From NCBI GenBank assembly GCA_965371245.1, contig CBDUXT010000006.1, positions 34,044 through 98,043 on the forward strand: 64,000 nt of DNA. The letters run 5' to 3'. This document shows positions 61,591 to 64,000 of the stretch, one piece after another; the stretch's first letter is position 1; every line of letters begins with the position of its first letter. The position numbers and the translations under genes are program-made. The notes under the pieces are model-generated. The model saw only the letters and a program-made list of their open reading frames with translations. It had not been told where the DNA came from and searched no databases. The DNA is from CBDUXT01 sp965371245 (GTDB lineage Bacteria > Planctomycetota > Phycisphaerae > UBA1845).

Positions 61591-61965
61591 ATCGGCGCGA
61601 GCGGAAGCATGCGGCTCAGATAGCCGCGGGACTTGTGAAGAACAGCATGGGAGACCACCGTCGGTCAACCCGACCAGGCAAGCGGATCCGAATCATAGTG
61701 CCGTTTCCAGCGAGGCACGGCTACGTTTTCAGCCGGCGCGCTTCCGCCAAGACTCTCTTTCCCAGCCGCGACCGTCAGGGAGCGGTTGTCCGCGGCCGGA
61801 CCGACGTTCGTATGTTTGCTCGCTCACCGTCGTGGGCAGGATAACACATCGATTGAGATGTGACGCGGCTCCAGCTTCGTTCGGGTTCCGCGCGCCGGAT
61901 GGGTGCATCCATCCAACGCGAACGAGGGTTCACCGCCGCGCAGCCGGAACTGGAAGGGCCTTTCG
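61566..61965. other. Gap with repeat families A and B
   Basis: No gene. Contains REP family A (61561-61590) and family B (61762-61785). No promoter stands out before the next gene. Confidence 0.5.
61762..61785. repeat. Dispersed repeat, family B (copy 4)
   Basis: CAGCCGCGACCGTCAGGGAG, preceded by CC and followed by CGG. Confidence 0.65.
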
Positions 61966-63054
61966 ATGGGATCACGGACATTCGTTCTGTTGCTGTTGAC
62001 CCTGGCGGCGTTCCCACTCCCACTGTGCGTTGCCCGCGAGGAGGGCGCGGACGCCTACGAGATCACAGTTGCCGCGGCACTGCCGGTGCTGCCGAAACCC
62101 TTGCGTGCGTTCTTCGCGCCGCACCTGGAGGCGGTGCGGCTGGCATCCGTCGATCAGAGATGCCGTCAGGCCGGCGCGGCCGGCTGCGACGGGCGGCACT
62201 ACCTCATGCTGGACGCCGACGCCCGCGGCACGGACCAGGCTGCGTGGCATAAAGCGGCCCGCGCCTTCCCGAGAAATCGCAGGCAAGCCAAACGACTGTT
62301 CCTACGAAACGAGATTGACACAGGCGGATCCCTCCCCTGGACCGTGGCCGAAGCCTACCACCGATTGGTCAGCGCATTTCGCGAGCGGGACGTGGCCGCC
62401 ATCGTCGCCGCGACCGGCGCGCTCTGCCATTACACATGCGACGCGGCGCTACCCTTTCATGTCAGCCGCGCGGGGACCGGCGCGGGCGACTTTCGGAACC
62501 AAGTCCAGAGCAACCTGATCGCGCGGCTGCGTAGCCGATTGAACTACGAGGTGCGCGTGGCGCCGACCCGGTATCGGGAGACGACGGCGCCGGTCGATGC
62601 GGCCTTTGCGACGATGATCGAGGCCCATGCCACGTTGGCGACACTGATCGCGGCCGACGCCGACATCACCTCCGGGCGCTCCGGCGGTTCATCCGCCGCG
62701 AGCCTCGATGTCTACTACGATCGTCTGATTGAACGGACGGCCGACGTGATGGAAACGCGTCTTGAGGCGGCGGCCCTGCTGGCGGCGGATCTGATCGGAG
62801 GTGCCTGGGCTGTGACCGGTCGCCCGTCACTCGGTCACGACCTGGAATCGGCGACCGACGGGGGCGGCGAGGCAACGCCGACGCCGACGTGGACGTCGTT
62901 CGTGGGAAGCCGCAGCTCGACGATCTTCCACCGATCCGACTGTTCGCACGCCCGACGCATCAAACCGTCAAACCGCACAAGTTTCCCAACCGCCGCGGCG
63001 GCCGCGAAAGCGGGACGATCGCCATGCAAGACGTGTAAGCCCGGCATTCCCTGA
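61966..63054 (+). CDS. S1/P1-nuclease-like (zinc phospholipase C fold) secreted protein with Ada-like tail
   Basis: A 362-residue protein with a signal peptide (LLLLTLAAFPLPLCVA). HYLMLDADARG, SLPWTVAEAYHRLVSAF and GALCHYTCDAALPFHVSRAG give the His/Asp pattern of the zinc-dependent phospholipase C / S1-P1 nuclease fold, which binds three zinc ions. The last 60 residues, FVGSRSSTIFHRSDCSHA then AAAKAGRSPCKTCKPG, match the small Cys4 metal-binding Ada-like unit often appended to secreted nucleases. A DNA/RNA-degrading or lipase role is likely. GGAAGGG lies upstream of the ATG. Confidence 0.65.
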   Translation: MGSRTFVLLLLTLAAFPLPLCVAREEGADAYEITVAAALPVLPKPLRAFFAPHLEAVRLASVDQRCRQAGAAGCDGRHYLMLDADARGTDQAAWHKAARAFPRNRRQAKRLFLRNEIDTGGSLPWTVAEAYHRLVSAFRERDVAAIVAATGALCHYTCDAALPFHVSRAGTGAGDFRNQVQSNLIARLRSRLNYEVRVAPTRYRETTAPVDAAFATMIEAHATLATLIAADADITSGRSGGSSAASLDVYYDRLIERTADVMETRLEAAALLAADLIGGAWAVTGRPSLGHDLESATDGGGEATPTPTWTSFVGSRSSTIFHRSDCSHARRIKPSNRTSFPTAAAAAKAGRSPCKTCKPGIP

Positions 63055-63138
63055 GAGAAACGCCTCCGCCGCCGGCATCAGCCGGAATCACGGGGGACGT
63101 CGCGCGTAACAGTTGTGTTTATGAACACTTCCAACCAC

Positions 63139-63212
<74 letters not shown>

Positions 63213-63730
63213 TTCTGCGGTCCGTCCTTTCTTCACAACAACTCTCGGGTCTTGTTCGCGGTGGCGGACCACGCATCGCGACGTTTGATGGATCTCCTGA
63301 CCGCACGCAATGCCGCGTCACACCGGAAGCGAGCGTATCAGTCTGAGTTGGAAACCATGATGCCAAGACCGCGTAAGTTGCCACAAGAGAAAAGGTCGGA
63401 CGGTACTTCGTTCAAGTAACCAGCGGACCAAGAGATCAGATCCACCTTGGAACCAGGGACAGGACCAAAGCCAATCGGTCGCTTCTTTCGCCCTTCCCTG
63501 ATGCGAGGGCAAGCTACCGGAAGTCCGATCAGTGGTCAAATCGGCGGCTACCGACTCCGATGGCACCCGTCGTCAACACGAACCGAGTATCCGACAAACA
63601 TCAGCCGTCCCGCGGGGTGCGGGGCCGATTCCGAGGATCGCAAGGATCAGGGCGGCCAGCAAAAAGCGTCTCACCCACTCACCATTTGACTCGCACGAGC
63701 ACTCGATCAACAAGACATGCCGCTTGCGGA
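63213..63730. other. Region between tRNA-Arg and tRNA-Sec
   Basis: No recognised gene. A minus-strand GTG-started frame (63674-63573) encodes RRFLLAALILAILGIGPAPR and ends at a TGA. The same frame stays open for a further 82 codons (63566-63318). See findings for the selenocysteine question. Confidence 0.35.
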
Positions 63731-63826
63731 CGGGAGTGGATGGGAATCGAACCCACCAGTCGCCGCGTCAGCGACGACTCAACGGCTTTGAAGGCCGCGG
63801 GACCCACCAGGCGTCCGGACACTCCC
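63731..63826 (-). tRNA. selC: tRNA-Sec (anticodon UCA)
   Basis: A 96-base tRNA with a TCA anticodon in the loop CTTCAAA (anticodon complement at 63789-63791). The anticodon stem is GCGGC/GCCGT. The very long variable arm is AGTCGTCGC-TGAC-GCGGCGACT, a 9-base stem. The T-loop is TTCGATT. The acceptor GGGAGTG/CACTCCC has an extended 8-base form with one mismatch. Length, arm and UCA anticodon distinguish it from tRNA-Ser. No CCA encoded. Confidence 0.93.
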
Positions 63827-63891
63827 CGGTGAAGCGAGCGACTCTAACGCGCCCCGCACGCGGGTCAACTCCGTCCGCCGTGAGCCACGGA

Positions 63892-64000
63892 CGGTGGGTG
63901 CGTGACAGTTCTGGCGGACCGTGCAAAGCCATCTTGGCGGCGCCTCGCCGTGTCAGAGCCGTGGGCGCAAGCCCACGGACACGATGCGAACAAGCACAGG
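63892..64000. mobile_element. MITE-like element, partial copy at the window edge
   Basis: Starts CGGTGGGTGCGTGACAG and continues in the same order as the 39309-39490 element, with few mismatches over about 100 bases including the CCGTGGGCGCAAGCCCACGG hairpin. The right end lies outside the window. Confidence 0.65.

Noticed and set aside
63447..63689. An 80-codon + strand ORF between the tRNA genes
   Set aside because: No ribosome-binding site, low-complexity composition and no motif; it overlaps other equally weak frames.

Overview
The window is a high-GC bacterial chromosome segment with about 55 protein genes, two tRNA genes and many dispersed palindromic repeats. Several traits point to a member of the Planctomycetota: a giant multihaem cytochrome c beside split b6-type cytochrome b genes, a CtaC-F oxidase cluster with its own assembly genes, a PEP-CTERM protein, a Kdo transferase (LPS-type envelope), a KamA-type radical SAM protein and REP-like repeats in nearly every long gap. 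This assignment is inference; no rRNA is present to fix the taxon.

Layout. 1-4.1 kb: the start of an aminotransferase (cut by the window edge), truD, then a restriction-modification cassette (Dam-type methylase, divergent controller protein and restriction endonuclease) with a tandem controller operator. 4.2-5.6 kb: waaA. 6.1-25.1 kb: a respiratory island of about 19 kb, all on the + strand: a HEAT-repeat membrane protein, a ferredoxin-Rieske fusion, cytochrome b6-like and subunit-IV-like proteins, a 1,405-residue octahaem cytochrome c, a secreted cupredoxin, cytochrome oxidase subunits II/I/III/IV, small membrane proteins, haem A synthase, haem O synthase, an ABC exporter, a SCO copper chaperone and a DUF420 protein. 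Electrons would pass from quinol through the b/Rieske/octahaem complex, perhaps via the cupredoxin, to the CuA site of the aa3-type oxidase. 25.1-26.8 kb: cupin, rplM-rpsI and a clear terminator.

26.9-36 kb is accessory: a three-gene translationally coupled operon of unknown role (TIGR04255-like, unknown, DUF7689-like), a PLP decarboxylase, an amidase, a KamA-family protein with a hairpin-rich leader, and a second restriction-modification locus whose methylase and nuclease genes overlap tail to tail and which includes a ribbon-helix-helix regulator. 36-51 kb holds an MBL hydrolase, TPR lipoprotein, DUF819 transporter-like protein, DUF2092 protein, M28 peptidase, hydrolases, EgtB, a PEP-CTERM protein and PurU, then DUF3800 with a tiny coupled upstream ORF that looks like a methylase relic, and a candidate structured RNA.

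52-55.6 kb carries thioredoxin and a TetR-controlled operon (two SDRs, one lacking the catalytic tyrosine, plus an AhpD-like protein). 55.6-60.4 kb has an ABC-2 exporter and hypotheticals. The end holds two secreted or lipoprotein hypotheticals, tRNA-Arg(ACG) and tRNA-Sec(UCA), and a truncated copy of a 180-bp MITE-like repeat also present at 39.3 and 60.7 kb. No CRISPR array, transposase, rRNA or replication origin was recognised.
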